From Streptomyces bottropensis ATCC 25435 (GTDB lineage: Bacteria > Actinomycetota > Actinomycetes > Streptomycetales > Streptomycetaceae): DNA of 64,000 nt. The stretch is taken from positions 2,300,265 through 2,364,264 of the forward strand of contig NZ_KB911581.1 of the NCBI RefSeq assembly GCF_000383595.1, written 5' to 3'. The position numbers and the translations under genes are program-made. This document shows, in pieces, positions 28,942 to 38,097 of this stretch. The first letter of the stretch is position 1; every line of letters begins with the position of its first letter. Under the pieces are notes generated by a model. That model saw nothing but the letters and a program-made list of their open reading frames with translations. It did no database searches and was not told the DNA's origin.

Positions 28942-29985
28942 TCATCCGGATCCCGTCTCTCCCGCGCCCGTACCCGTGAACTCCACGATCGCGCAGCTCC
29001 AGGTGAAACCCGCACCGACCCCGAACAGCAGCCCCAGTTCACCGGCGCGCGCCCGGCCCGACTCGGCGAGGAACGCGAGACCCGCGAACTGGTCACCGGC
29101 CCCGAGGTGACCGACCGAACGGCCCCACCGCCAGGTGGTCCGCTCCTCCTCGATGCTCCAGCGACGCAGGAACGTGGAGTTCAGCCGGCCGCGTCCGAAG
29201 TTCGGGAGCACGAACCAGGAGAGGTCGGCGAGCGTGCAGTCCGCCTCGGCGAGCGCCCGCTTCAACGTCTCGTCCTGCCCGGCCGTGATCCGGGCGACGC
29301 TGTACGACCGCCCCGTGTCCTCGATGAACGCCCTCTGCAGCAGCCCCAGATCGATGGGCTGCCGGACGGCGAACGGCACCGGCGAGAACGGGTCCCGCCC
29401 CCTGTGCATCTGTTCGAGATCGGCGTCCGACACGGTCACCAGGCTGCGCAGCCGCGCGAAACCCCCGCGTCCCCGGGCCAGGACGAGCGCGGTACCAGCG
29501 TCCCCGTACACGGTGCCGGGGTCACTGCGCCAGCGGTCGAAGCCGGGATCTGTGAACACGTCGCCCGTGGTCAGCAGCCCGGCCGTGGGGCCGGGCGCGC
29601 CGGCGAGGTAGGCGGACGCGAGTTCCAGCGCGGCCATGCCCCCGTTGGAGAGCTGCTTGATCTCGATCGCGGGGCATCGGTTGCCGAGCGCGTATCGCTG
29701 GATGTACGAGGCGGGGGCCCACAGATCGTGCCCCTGGTGCTGCACGGTCGCGTGCAGCACCAGATCGATGTCGGTGGGATGCGTGCCGGTACGCTCCAGC
29801 ACCTGCCGCGCCGCGCCCACCGCGAGTTCGGGCGCGGACGAGCCCGTCGACACCGCCACGGAGGCGATCCCGCTGCGCGTCGCGGTGCGCTCGTCGCACC
29901 GCCCGTCCCGCAGCGCCTCCGCCACGGTGGTCGTGCCCTCCAGGTGCACGGCGGCCCCGGCGATGTACAGGTCCTCGAACCTCAT
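28942..29985 (-). CDS. KSIII-like starter-unit ketosynthase/acyltransferase with Ser in place of Cys
   Basis: This 347-residue thiolase-fold protein of the FabH/KSIII family is expected to choose and load or condense the starter acyl group. The usual nucleophile Cys is replaced by Ser113 in KQLSNGG. The usual PHQAN histidine region reads LPNFGRG (Asn262), and the normal NTSAAS motif reads GHLGAGDQ (His293, Asp298). This Ser/His/Asp pattern resembles DpsC of daunorubicin biosynthesis as I recall it, not ZhuH-type Cys enzymes. The ATG at 29985 has an AAAGGG box; a GTG at 30003 is possible. It is divergent from the acyltransferase and PKS genes. A branched starter is inferred. Confidence 0.9.
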   Translation of the reverse strand: MRFEDLYIAGAAVHLEGTTTVAEALRDGRCDERTATRSGIASVAVSTGSSAPELAVGAARQVLERTGTHPTDIDLVLHATVQHQGHDLWAPASYIQRYALGNRCPAIEIKQLSNGGMAALELASAYLAGAPGPTAGLLTTGDVFTDPGFDRWRSDPGTVYGDAGTALVLARGRGGFARLRSLVTVSDADLEQMHRGRDPFSPVPFAVRQPIDLGLLQRAFIEDTGRSYSVARITAGQDETLKRALAEADCTLADLSWFVLPNFGRGRLNSTFLRRWSIEEERTTWRWGRSVGHLGAGDQFAGLAFLAESGRARAGELGLLFGVGAGFTWSCAIVEFTGTGAGETGSG

Positions 29986-30037
29986 GTCCCGATGCCCTTT
30001 CACCGGCCGTCAGGGGAACCACGGTCGGGACACCGAC

Positions 30038-30072
30038 GGCCGCCGGGCCGGGTGGTACCCGGCCCGGCGGCC
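30038..30072. other. 16-bp hairpin in the divergent KSIII/AT promoter region
   Basis: A perfect inverted repeat (30038-30053 and 30057-30072) with a three-base loop GGT sits 53 bases upstream of the KSIII start and 240 bases upstream of the acyltransferase start. It looks like a terminator, but no coding transcript ends here. It may lie in the KSIII leader RNA or mark the end of a small antisense transcript. The rest of the 327-base gap (29986-30312) holds candidate SARP site e and no gene. Confidence 0.7.
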
Positions 30073-30145
30073 TTCGTTCCGCCCGCGGCGCACCGGGGCG
30101 ACGGGTCGCGTGCCTCCGGCTGGGGACAACACTCCGGCCGGCCGG

Positions 30146-30171
30146 TGGACGAGCGGTCCAGAACGGCTGGA
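30146..30171. promoter_or_regulatory. Candidate SARP operator (site e)
   Basis: TGGA at 30146, TCCA at 30157 and TGGA at 30168 are 11 bases apart and match perfectly. The site is in the divergent region between KSIII (start 29985) and the acyltransferase/minimal PKS operon (start 30313), so it may switch both. Confidence 0.65.
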
Positions 30172-30312
30172 GCGGCTCGGTCGGGGCCGCTGCGAGGCGG
30201 ACGGCGTCCGTGCGGTGCCGCGCCGCCCGGCCGCGGACGTTGTGCCCGGGGTCGACCGAGGCTCCAGCCGACGCCTCCAGCATGGCGGGACAGCGAGGAG
30301 AGGAGACCCGTC

Positions 30313-31404
30313 GTGACCGCACCGCGGCCGGCCGTACTGCTGTTTCCCGGGCAGGGCGCGCAACAACCCGGTATGGGCGTCGGCCTGTACCGCGCCCATC
30401 CGGGTTTCCGGACCCGCATGGACGAGGTCCTCGGACTGTGGCGCGCGCACGGGTTCGATCTGCGCGCCGACTGGCTCGCCGCCCGCACCGGCCCGGAGAC
30501 CGACGGTCCGCGCACCGCCCAGCCGCTGCTGTTCGCACTCGACTGGGCCGTCGGCCGCACGGTCCTCGACGCCGGGGTGCGGCCCGCGGCCCTGCTCGGG
30601 CACAGCGTCGGAGAGGTCGCCGCGGCCACCCTCGCCGGCCTCTTCGACCTGACCGACTCCGTGGCCCTGATGGCGGACCGCATCAGCCAGCTCGACGGCA
30701 CCCCGCCGGGCGGCATGCTCGCCGTGCAGGCGAGCCCCGACGAGGTCACCCCGTACACCACCGACGAGGTCGTCGTGGGCGCCGTCAACGCGCCCCGCCA
30801 GGTGCTGCTCGCCGGCCCCGAGGAGGGCCTGCGCACCGCGCAGCAGAAACTGCGCGCCGACGGCTTCACCTGCCGCAGGGCTCGCGCGCTCAACCCGTTC
30901 CACAGCCCGGTGCTCACCGAAGCGGCCCTGCGCGCGCTGCCGCTGCTCGCCTCGGTGCCCGTCCGTCGGCCCCGGTTGGTACTGCACTCGGCGTACGAGC
31001 CCGGGCCCCTGACCTACGAACGGGCCCGGGACCCGAGGTTCTGGGCGCTCCAGCCCGCGCGTCCCGTGCTGTTCGGGCCGGCGCTCGACCTCCTGCTCGC
31101 CGAGCGGGAGGTGGTGCTCGCCGAGGCGGGTCCGGGACAGGGGCTCACCGTGCTCGCGCGCCGCCATCCACGGGTCGCGAGAGGAGGCTCCCGGGCGGTC
31201 GGTCTGCTGCTCGCGCGCCCCGGCACACCCGAAGCCGAGCGCGAGGCCTTCGACAGGGCCCTCGCCGAACTCTCCGACGCACCCGCAGAACCGGCCGCCG
31301 ACGCGACGGCACAGGCGTCCAGGCCGGTTCGAGCGGGTCTCCAGGCCGGATTGACACGTTTGCGACCCGGGACCGGAGCGCCGGTTCCCGCCGACAGCGA
31401 GTGA
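30313..31404 (+). CDS. Acyltransferase (malonyl-CoA:ACP transacylase-like)
   Basis: This 363-residue FabD-like acyltransferase has LLFPGQGAQ, the nucleophile Ser98 in GHSVGE, and the His in NPFHSPVL. In type II systems a dedicated AT next to KSIII usually supports a non-acetate starter. It supplies extender or starter groups to an ACP, or, as known for ZhuC, removes acetyl primers so that the special starter is used. The GTG at 30313 follows GAGGAGAGGAG. It is the first gene of the minimal PKS operon and ends nine bases before KS-alpha. Confidence 0.9.
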   Translation: MTAPRPAVLLFPGQGAQQPGMGVGLYRAHPGFRTRMDEVLGLWRAHGFDLRADWLAARTGPETDGPRTAQPLLFALDWAVGRTVLDAGVRPAALLGHSVGEVAAATLAGLFDLTDSVALMADRISQLDGTPPGGMLAVQASPDEVTPYTTDEVVVGAVNAPRQVLLAGPEEGLRTAQQKLRADGFTCRRARALNPFHSPVLTEAALRALPLLASVPVRRPRLVLHSAYEPGPLTYERARDPRFWALQPARPVLFGPALDLLLAEREVVLAEAGPGQGLTVLARRHPRVARGGSRAVGLLLARPGTPEAEREAFDRALAELSDAPAEPAADATAQASRPVRAGLQAGLTRLRPGTGAPVPADSE

Positions 31405-31412
31405 GGATGCCC

Positions 31413-32681
31413 ATGGAACGACGCGTCGTCATAACCGGAATCGGTGCGGTGGCGCCCGGGGGAACAGGGATCAAGAGGTACTGGGATCTGCTGTCGACCG
31501 GGCGGACGGCCACCCGCACCATCTCCCTCTTCGATGCCTCCCCGTACCGCTCCCAGGTCGCGGCCGAGGTCGACCTCCGGCCCGCCGCGGCGGGGCTGTC
31601 CCCGCAGGAGGAGCGCAGGCTCGACCGCGCGGGCCAGTTCGCGCTGATCGCCGCCCGGGAGGCGGTGGCCGACTCCGGCCTCGACCTCACGACCTCACAG
31701 GCGGCGCGCACGGGTGTGTCGCTCGGCTGCGCGGTGGGCTGCACCACGTCGATGGAGGACGAGTACGTCGTCCTGAGCGACGGCGGCGCCCACTGGCTCG
31801 TCGACCCCGCGTACGCGGTGCCCCGGCTTTACGACCACTTCGTGCCGAGCTCGCTGGCCGCCGAGCTGGCCCGCGAGGTCGGGGCCAAGGGTCCGGTGTC
31901 GCTGGTCTCCGACGGCTGCACCTCCGGCCTCGACGCCGTCGGTCACGGGGCCGATCTCATCCGCGAGGGCAGCGCCGACGTCATCGTCGCGGGGGGCACC
32001 GACGCGCCGATCTCACCCATCACCCTCGCCTGCTTCGACGCCATCAAGGCGACCACGCCCCGCAACGACGACCCCGAACACGCCTCCCGCCCCTTCGACA
32101 ACTCCCGCAACGGGCTCGTCCTCGGCGAAGGCGCGGCGGTGCTGATCCTGGAGGAACTCCAGCACGCGCGGAAGCGCGGCGCACGGATCTACGCCGAGGT
32201 CGCCGGATTCGGCACGCGCAGCAACGCGTACCACATGACCGGACTGCGCTCGGACGGCGCGGAGATGGCCGAGGCGATCCGGGTGGCGCTCGCGGAGGCG
32301 CGGCTCGCACCGGGGGAGATCGACTACGTCAACGCGCACGGCTCCAGCACCAAGCAGAACGACCGGCACGAGACCGCCGCGTTCAAGACCTCGCTCGGCG
32401 AGCACGCCCACCGGGTGCCCGTCAGCTCCATCAAGTCGATGATCGGGCACTCGCTCGGCGCGATCGGCGCGCTCGAACTCGTCGCATGCGTGCTCGCCAT
32501 GGAGAACGGCCTGATCCCGCCCACCGCGAACCTGCACGAACCCGATCCGCTGTGCGACCTCGACTACGTCCCCAACATCGCGCGGGAGGCCCGGGTCGAC
32601 TCCGTGCTCAGCGTCGGCAGCGGCTTCGGCGGTTTCCAGAGCGCCGTCGTCCTCGCCCGTCCCGAAAGGAGTGCCGCGTGA
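31413..32681 (+). CDS. Type II PKS ketosynthase alpha (KS-alpha)
   Basis: This 422-residue condensing enzyme extends the polyketide chain with malonyl-ACP. The active site is complete: Cys169 in SDGCTSG, His309 in [11 protein letters not shown], Lys341 and His346 in [10 protein letters not shown]. The ATG at 31413 has GAGG six bases upstream; another ATG lies two codons earlier. Its stop overlaps the start of KS-beta (GTGA), as is normal for the obligate heterodimer. It should work in the cytoplasm with KS-beta and the ACP to build an octa- to decaketide. The chain length is set mainly by KS-beta and cannot be read safely by eye. Confidence 0.97.
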   Translation: MERRVVITGIGAVAPGGTGIKRYWDLLSTGRTATRTISLFDASPYRSQVAAEVDLRPAAAGLSPQEERRLDRAGQFALIAAREAVADSGLDLTTSQAARTGVSLGCAVGCTTSMEDEYVVLSDGGAHWLVDPAYAVPRLYDHFVPSSLAAELAREVGAKGPVSLVSDGCTSGLDAVGHGADLIREGSADVIVAGGTDAPISPITLACFDAIKATTPRNDDPEHASRPFDNSRNGLVLGEGAAVLILEELQHARKRGARIYAEVAGFGTRSNAYHMTGLRSDGAEMAEAIRVALAEARLAPGEIDYVNAHGSSTKQNDRHETAAFKTSLGEHAHRVPVSSIKSMIGHSLGAIGALELVACVLAMENGLIPPTANLHEPDPLCDLDYVPNIAREARVDSVLSVGSGFGGFQSAVVLARPERSAA

Positions 32682-33904
32682 CGGCCACCGCCACCCGACC
32701 CGTGATCACCGGACTCGGTGTCGCCGCCCCCACCGGCCTCGGCACCGACGCACACTGGTCGGCCGTCGTCGAGGGCACGAACGGCATCGCGGAGATCACC
32801 CGTTTCGACGCCTCCGGTTACCGGGTGCGGCTCGCCGGCGAGGTACCCGGCTTCGAGGCCTCCGCGCACATCCCGAGCCGGCTGCTGCCCCAGACCGACC
32901 ACATGACCCGCCTCGCCCTGTACGCGGCCGACGAGGCACTGAAGGACAGCGGTATCGATCTCGCCGCCCTGGCCCCCTACGAGGCAGGCGTCTCCTCGGC
33001 CTCGTCGATGGGCGGCTTCGAGTTCGGCCAGCGCGAACTGCAGAACCTGTGGAGCAAGGGCGGCCAGTTCGTCAGCGCGTACCAGTCCTTCGCCTGGTTC
33101 TACGCCGTCAACACCGGCCAGATCTCGATCCGGCACGGGCTGAAGGGCCCGAGCAGCGCCGTCGTCACCGACCAGGCGGGCGGACTCGACGCCATCGGGC
33201 ACGCGCGGCGGCAGATCCGCAAGGGTACGAAGGTGATGCTCGCGGGAGGCGTCGACGGCGCCCTGTGCCCACTGGGCCTCGCGGGACAGCTCGCGTCCGG
33301 TCGGCTCAGCACCGAGAACCGCCCCGACCGCGCTTACCTGCCCTTCGACGAGGCGGCGTCGGGCCATGTCCCGGGCGAGGGCGGCGCGTACCTGGTGCTG
33401 GAGGACCCGGTGTCCGCCGAGGAACGCGGCGCCCGTGTCCACGGCGAACTCGCCGGATACGCGGCCACCTTCGACCCCGATCCGCGCGACCCCGGGGCCG
33501 ACGGTCTGGAGCGCGCGATCCGTGCCGCCCTCGCGGACGCGGACCGTACGCCCGACACCATCGCCGTCGTCTTCGCGGACGCGGCCGGCGTACCCGAGGC
33601 GGACCGGGCCGAAGCGGCCGCGCTCGCCGCGGTGTTCGGCCCCCGCGGGGTACGGGTCGCGGTACCGAAGGCGCAGACCGGCCGCCTGTACGCGGGCGGC
33701 GGGGCCCTCGACCTGGCCTCCGCGCTGCTGGTCCTGCGTGACGGGAGCGTTCCCCCGACCGCGCACGTCACCTCGGTCGCCGCGGACTGCCCCGTGGACC
33801 TGGTGACGGGCGAGGCGCGCACGCTCACCGGCGACGCGGCGCTGGTCCTGGCCCGCGGCGAGGGCGGCTTCAACGCGGCCGCGGTGGTCACGCGCGCGAA
33901 CTGA
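32678..33904 (+). CDS. Type II PKS ketosynthase beta / chain length factor
   Basis: This 408-residue partner of KS-alpha has the thiolase fold but carries Gln166 in VVTDQAGG where KS-alpha has its Cys, the hallmark of a chain length factor. The GTG at 32678 overlaps the KS-alpha stop by four bases. The protein lines the growing-chain tunnel and sets polyketide length. It is followed 93 bases later by the ACP gene, which completes the minimal PKS. Confidence 0.97.
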   Translation: MTATATRPVITGLGVAAPTGLGTDAHWSAVVEGTNGIAEITRFDASGYRVRLAGEVPGFEASAHIPSRLLPQTDHMTRLALYAADEALKDSGIDLAALAPYEAGVSSASSMGGFEFGQRELQNLWSKGGQFVSAYQSFAWFYAVNTGQISIRHGLKGPSSAVVTDQAGGLDAIGHARRQIRKGTKVMLAGGVDGALCPLGLAGQLASGRLSTENRPDRAYLPFDEAASGHVPGEGGAYLVLEDPVSAEERGARVHGELAGYAATFDPDPRDPGADGLERAIRAALADADRTPDTIAVVFADAAGVPEADRAEAAALAAVFGPRGVRVAVPKAQTGRLYAGGGALDLASALLVLRDGSVPPTAHVTSVAADCPVDLVTGEARTLTGDAALVLARGEGGFNAAAVVTRAN

Positions 33905-33997
33905 ACCACCGCCGCACCGAAGAACCAGCGCCCGCACAGACCACCGGCACCCCCGGTGAACCCACCCGAGCACGCATCCGACGGAAGGAAACCACTC

Positions 33998-34267
33998 ATG
34001 AGCGCCAACGGGGTCACGGCACTGAGCATCGACGACTTCACCCGCATCCTGCGCGAGTCGGCCGGCCAGGACGAGGGCGTCGACCTGAGCGGAGACATCG
34101 CCGACGTGTCCTTCACGGACCTCGGCTACGACTCCCTCGCCCTGCTGGAGGTGGCCGGCCGTATCACCCGCGCCTACGGCGTGACCCTTCCCGACGAGGA
34201 CCTCGACGGCGCCGAGACCCCCCGGGCCTTCGTCGACCTGGTCAACTCGTCCCTGTCGGGAAGCTGA
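33998..34267 (+). CDS. Type II PKS acyl carrier protein
   Basis: This 89-residue ACP has the phosphopantetheine site Ser46 in DLGYDSLALLE, the standard motif of aromatic PKS carrier proteins. The ATG at 33998 follows GGAAGGAA. A longer frame upstream is only the leader. It carries the starter, the extender units and the growing chain between AT, KS/CLF, ketoreductase and cyclases. It ends the operon and is followed by a strong terminator. Confidence 0.96.
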   Translation: MSANGVTALSIDDFTRILRESAGQDEGVDLSGDIADVSFTDLGYDSLALLEVAGRITRAYGVTLPDEDLDGAETPRAFVDLVNSSLSGS

Positions 34268-34281
34268 ACCGGAACACGGAG

Positions 34282-34309
34282 GCGGGGCCCCGGTTGTCCG
34301 GGGCCCCGC
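34282..34309. terminator. Strong bidirectional terminator
   Basis: Twelve-base perfect arms (34282-34293 and 34298-34309) with a TTGT loop lie between the ACP stop (34267) and the stop of the convergent aromatase/cyclase gene (34330). Confidence 0.85.
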
Positions 34310-34329
34310 CCGCTTCCGTTCGCCCGGCG

Positions 34330-35277
34330 TCAGCGGGACGCGGTGCGTTCCGCGGCCTCCTTGGCCAGGGTGAGGGTGGCCGTGCTGTTCCTGCCGAGGG
34401 CCTCGCGTACGAGGTCGCGGGCCGCGGCGAGTGTGGCTTCGGGGCCCAGCAGTTCGCGCACCCGATCCGGGCGCAGGACGACCGTGTGGTGCGAGGTGGC
34501 GCGCACCCCGCCCTCGGTGGTCTCGACGGTCCAGCGGCCCGTGTGCGCGGCCATCAGCGGGGGCACCTGGATCTGCTTGTACACGAGCCGGTCCGGCGCG
34601 AACCCGACGCGTACCGACTTGGTCGTGTGTACCGAACCGTCGGCGGCGCGGGTATCCATCTCCACCGTCTGCAGGTCGTCGCCCGGCTCGGTCAGCACGA
34701 GCCTGCTCACATGCGGAAGCCGCTCCTCCCACAGGTCGGCCCGCCACAGGAAGTCGTACACCTCCTGCCGCGCGCCCGAGATGTCGACGTGATCGGAGAA
34801 CGACAGCAAGGCCCCCGGCTCCGCTGCCAGGGACTCCGCGGCCGTCTTCAGCGCGGCCAGCTCGGATTCGCTGTTGGTGTCGACGGCGCGCCCCACCCAC
34901 TCACGGTCCGCCGGGTCGTCGTCGACGACGGTGAAGTCGTGCAGCAGGACGACGCTACTGCCGCCCGGCGCGGCCTCGATGATCCATTCGCCGCCCATCG
35001 ACGCGACCGGCGCGGACGACACCTCCTGGCGGAACGTCACCCGCAGCGCGCTCGGATCCAGTTCCCGGCGGGAGGTCCACGACCGCACCTCCCCGTTCGC
35101 GAACGCCCGGATCCGCAGCCGTTCCGACCGGCCGTCCCGGTCGAACTTCTCCACATGCACGGTGGGAGGAAAAATGTGCGGCCAGTCCTCCGCCGCCGCG
35201 ATCAGCTCGTACACGGCCTTGGGCTCGGCCGCCACATGGATCGCATGACGCGTCCTGACGACGCCTGAGTCCGGCAT
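34330..35277 (-). CDS. Didomain polyketide aromatase/cyclase
   Basis: This 315-residue protein has two SRPBCC (START-like) halves (about residues 5-150 and 160-310). Each has a cavity-forming helix-grip pattern, for example AEPKAVYELIAAAEDWPHIFPP in the first half and GARQEVYDFLWRADLWEERLPHV in the second. This is the layout of first-ring aromatase/cyclases that act after a C-9 ketoreductase, such as the ActVII type. It should guide the C7-C12 aldol and aromatise ring one. It is convergent with the ACP gene and has a candidate SARP site just upstream of its ATG at 35277. Confidence 0.93.
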   Translation of the reverse strand: MPDSGVVRTRHAIHVAAEPKAVYELIAAAEDWPHIFPPTVHVEKFDRDGRSERLRIRAFANGEVRSWTSRRELDPSALRVTFRQEVSSAPVASMGGEWIIEAAPGGSSVVLLHDFTVVDDDPADREWVGRAVDTNSESELAALKTAAESLAAEPGALLSFSDHVDISGARQEVYDFLWRADLWEERLPHVSRLVLTEPGDDLQTVEMDTRAADGSVHTTKSVRVGFAPDRLVYKQIQVPPLMAAHTGRWTVETTEGGVRATSHHTVVLRPDRVRELLGPEATLAAARDLVREALGRNSTATLTLAKEAAERTASR

Positions 35278-35323
35278 GAAGTACCCCTTCCCGAGATGTC
35301 ACAGCGAGTCTCGGGGCCGCCGC

Positions 35324-35349
35324 TCCAGCGTCAGTGGAGAGCGACTGGA
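35324..35349 (-). promoter_or_regulatory. Candidate SARP operator (site f)
   Basis: TCCA at 35324, TGGA at 35335 and TGGA at 35346 are 11 bases apart and match perfectly. The site lies 47-72 bases upstream of the aromatase/cyclase start on the minus strand, a normal promoter distance. Confidence 0.65.
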
Positions 35350-35485
35350 CGGCCGGCCGCGTCAAGGGCCCCAGGTCCGGCACCGGGGAGACACCTGCGA
35401 CGCCGGCGGCCCGGTGCGGGCGACCTGCCGTCCATGAAAAGTGGGGGGTTAGGGTGGCGCGCAGGGACACGACGGGGGGGCGTTG

Positions 35486-36205
35486 GTGGCGGAGGTCGAG
35501 GGCCATGTCGGGGTCGGGCCCGGCGGACCTGGTGGGCGGCGGGCCGCGCCGCCCGTGCTGTCCGCGCCGCCCGTGCTGCCGGCGGTGTTGCGTGCGTGGC
35601 TCGGGACGGTGGCCGTTCTCGCCGCGCTGGGGGTGGCCGTCGGTGGGGTCGTGTTCGCCGGGGACGGGGAGCCCGGTGCGGTGGACGTGCGGGTCTCGGC
35701 GGTGGTCGACGGGGTGGGGCCCTCGTGGCGGCGGGTCGCTCTCGGCACGGACTTTCTGGGGGAGCCCGCCGGGGCGGCGGTGCTGGTCGTGGCCGTCGTG
35801 GCGGGCTGTCTCCTGCTGCTGCGGCGTCCTCGGGCCGCGGTGTTCGTCCTCGCCTCGGTCGGCGGCGCCGTGGGGGCGACCACGCTGCTCAAGCCCCTGG
35901 TCGGACGCACCATCCACGGCGACGACAACCTGTCGTACCCGAGCGGGCACACCGCCTTCCTCACCGCGCTCGCCCTCGCGGTGGCGCTGCTCGCGGCCGG
36001 GCGGCTCCGCCTCGGCAGAACGGCCGGCCTCACCCTCGTGCTCGCCGCCGCGCCGGCCGCCGGGGCCGTCATGGGCTGGGCGCAGGTCGTGCTGGGCGCG
36101 CACTACCCGACCGACGTCCTCGGCGGCTGGTGCACCGCGCTGGCGGTGACACCGGCCACCGCGTGGCTGGTCGACCGGACGGGCGGACGGGCAGGGCCTC
36201 GCTGA
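35486..36205 (+). CDS. PAP2-family membrane phosphatase
   Basis: This protein of about 239 residues has five or six membrane helices and the three-part acid phosphatase signature: KPLVGRT, YPSGHT (catalytic His) and GAHYPTDVLGG (second His). It removes phosphate from lipid-linked substrates at the outer face of the membrane, for example undecaprenyl pyrophosphate or phosphatidic acid. The GTG at 35486 was chosen, but a TTG one codon upstream is equally good. It stands alone between the polyketide cluster and the polysaccharide genes and ends seven bases from the convergent aminotransferase stop. Recycling of polyprenyl phosphate for the neighbouring polysaccharide pathway is possible but speculative. 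Confidence 0.85.
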   Translation: MAEVEGHVGVGPGGPGGRRAAPPVLSAPPVLPAVLRAWLGTVAVLAALGVAVGGVVFAGDGEPGAVDVRVSAVVDGVGPSWRRVALGTDFLGEPAGAAVLVVAVVAGCLLLLRRPRAAVFVLASVGGAVGATTLLKPLVGRTIHGDDNLSYPSGHTAFLTALALAVALLAAGRLRLGRTAGLTLVLAAAPAAGAVMGWAQVVLGAHYPTDVLGGWCTALAVTPATAWLVDRTGGRAGPR

Positions 36206-36212
36206 CGTTCCC

Positions 36213-37538
36213 TCACGCCAGACGGCGGAACACCGGTTTCACCGGCCGTCCGGACAGCCAGGGCGTGGGGTCGCCGGCGTCCAGCGCCTTCCGGTACACC
36301 GCGCACGCCTGGGCGACCACGTCGACGGTCCGATCGATGTCGGCGTCGTCGAGCGCGGCGCTCACCACGAACGACGGGGCCAGCACCCCGCCCGCGAGGA
36401 GCCGGCGCAGGAACAGGGTGCGGTACTCCTGCGACGGCCGCCCGTGCTCGTCGAGGGTGGCGAAGACCAGGTTGCTGGGCCGGCCCTTGACGAGGACGTG
36501 GTCGCCGACGCCCATGGCGGCGGCGACTTCACGGACGCCGGTGGCCAGCCGCTCGCCGAGGGCGTGCAGCCGCGCGGTGACGCCCTCCTCGACGTAGGTG
36601 CTCTGCACGGCCATCGCGGCCGCCAGGGAGTGCGTCTCCGCACCGTGCGTGGTGGACAGCAGGAACACCCGGTCGCCGGAGTGGCGCAGCCCGCCCAGCT
36701 CCATCAGGGCGCGGCGGCCGGCCAGCGCGGAGACGGCGAAGCCGTTGCCCAGCGCCTTGCCGAACGTGGAGAGGTCGGGGACGACGCCGTACAGGCCCTG
36801 GGCGCCCGCCTCGGACCAGCGGAACCCGGTGATCATCTCGTCGAAGACGAGGACGCAGCCGTGCCGGTCGGCCAGTTCGCGCAGGCCGGCCAGGTAACCG
36901 GGCGGCGGTTCGCTGTGGGTGGCGGGTTCGAGGATCAGGCAGGCGATGTCGTCCGGGTACCGGGTGAGCAGTTCCTCGGTGGCGGCCAGGTCCGCGTAGG
37001 GGAACGTCACGGTGAGGTCGTTGGTGGCCGACGGGATGCCGGCGGACATCGCCGTGGTGCCGATGAACCAGTCGTCGGTGGAGAAGAACGGATGGTCGGC
37101 GCAGAGGGCCACCCGCCGGCGCCCGGTGGCGGCACGCGCGAGGCGCACCGCGGCGGTGGTGGCGTCGGAGCCGTTCTTCGCGAACTTCACCATGTCGGCG
37201 GTGGGCACCGTCGCCAGGAAGCGTTCCGCGGCCTCGACCTCCACGATGGACGGCCGTACGAAGTTGCTGCCGCGGTCGAGTTCCCGACGCACAGCCTCGC
37301 TCACGCGCGGGTGGGCGTGCCCGAGGCTGACCGACCGCAGGCCGGAGCCGTACTCGATGTAGCGGTTGCCGTCGACGTCCCACACATGGGCGCCGCTGCC
37401 GTGGCTGATGACCGGGGCCAGGTGCTCCGGGTACTGGTCGTCGCCCTTGGCGTAGGTGTGCGCGCCGCCGGGCACGAGGGCGTGCAGCCGCTCGTTGGCC
37501 GCCCGCGACCGGGGCAGTTCGTACTCTTCGGTGTCCAC
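36213..37538 (-). CDS. PLP aminotransferase, class III, glutamate-1-semialdehyde aminomutase-like
   Basis: This 441-residue fold-type I enzyme has the PLP lysine at residue 261 in STFGKALGNG and the Asp233 of VFDEMITGFR. GSDATTAAVRLARA marks the phosphate-binding region. It resembles glutamate-1-semialdehyde aminomutases, a group often reused in sugar and side-chain pathways. It is the last gene of the minus-strand polysaccharide run, eight bases after the 3,5-epimerase gene. It probably adds an amino group to a sugar or side-chain ketone or aldehyde. A housekeeping haem role is unlikely in this context. Confidence 0.85.
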   Translation of the reverse strand: MDTEEYELPRSRAANERLHALVPGGAHTYAKGDDQYPEHLAPVISHGSGAHVWDVDGNRYIEYGSGLRSVSLGHAHPRVSEAVRRELDRGSNFVRPSIVEVEAAERFLATVPTADMVKFAKNGSDATTAAVRLARAATGRRRVALCADHPFFSTDDWFIGTTAMSAGIPSATNDLTVTFPYADLAATEELLTRYPDDIACLILEPATHSEPPPGYLAGLRELADRHGCVLVFDEMITGFRWSEAGAQGLYGVVPDLSTFGKALGNGFAVSALAGRRALMELGGLRHSGDRVFLLSTTHGAETHSLAAAMAVQSTYVEEGVTARLHALGERLATGVREVAAAMGVGDHVLVKGRPSNLVFATLDEHGRPSQEYRTLFLRRLLAGGVLAPSFVVSAALDDADIDRTVDVVAQACAVYRKALDAGDPTPWLSGRPVKPVFRRLA

Positions 37539-37545
37539 GGCGACC

Positions 37546-38097
37546 TCAACTCTCCCTGTGCTTCAGGACGTCGGCGAGGCTCGGCGCCTTCCGGTCCCGC
37601 TCGGACATCGACGTGACCGGCAGCGGCCAGGGAATGGCCAGTTCCGGGTCGTCGAAGGCGATCGTCACGTCCTCGGCCGGGTCGTGCGGGCGGTCGATCC
37701 GGTACGAGGTGTCGGCGGTCGCGGTCAGCGCCTGGAAGCCGTGCGCGCAGCCCGCCGGGATGTACAGGGTCCTCTGGGTCTCGCCGGACAGCTCGAAGAA
37801 GGCACGGCCCAGGTAGGTCGGCGAGTGGGGCCGCAGGTCCACGACGACGTCGAAGATCTTCCCGGACGAGCACCGCACCAGCTTGGCCTCGCCGGCGCCG
37901 GAGCGCAGGTGCAGGCCGCGCAGCACACCTCCGACCGAGCGGGACAGGCTGTCCTGGATGAAGGCGTCCGGGTCGAGCCCCACCGAGCGGACCACGTCGG
38001 CGTCGAAGGTACGGCAGAAGAAGCCGCGTTCGTCGGCGTACGGCGTCGGCTCGAACAGGTAGGCGCCGAAGATCTCCGGGACGGCGGTCGCTTTCAT
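37546..38097 (-). CDS. dTDP-4-dehydrorhamnose 3,5-epimerase-like protein
   Basis: This 183-residue cupin of the RmlC family has LSRSVGGVLRGLHLR with the catalytic-type His63, IFDVVVDLRPHSPTY and TLYIPAGCAHGFQ. Where RmlC enzymes have a catalytic Tyr in a (D/F)YxP motif, this protein reads RPHDP, so the acid may be missing or replaced by His. It should epimerise a nucleotide 4-keto sugar, perhaps at one carbon only. The ATG at 38097 overlaps the stop of the pyruvyl transferase gene (ATGA). No RmlA or RmlB gene is in the window, so a CDP-linked sugar made via the cytidylyltransferase is the more likely substrate. Confidence 0.85.
   Translation of the reverse strand: MKATAVPEIFGAYLFEPTPYADERGFFCRTFDADVVRSVGLDPDAFIQDSLSRSVGGVLRGLHLRSGAGEAKLVRCSSGKIFDVVVDLRPHSPTYLGRAFFELSGETQRTLYIPAGCAHGFQALTATADTSYRIDRPHDPAEDVTIAFDDPELAIPWPLPVTSMSERDRKAPSLADVLKHRES

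Noticed and set aside
30263-30282. A further pair of TCCA half-sites upstream of the acyltransferase gene
   Set aside because: The two TCCA cores are 13 bases apart instead of 11, so they break the phase of the other candidate SARP sites.
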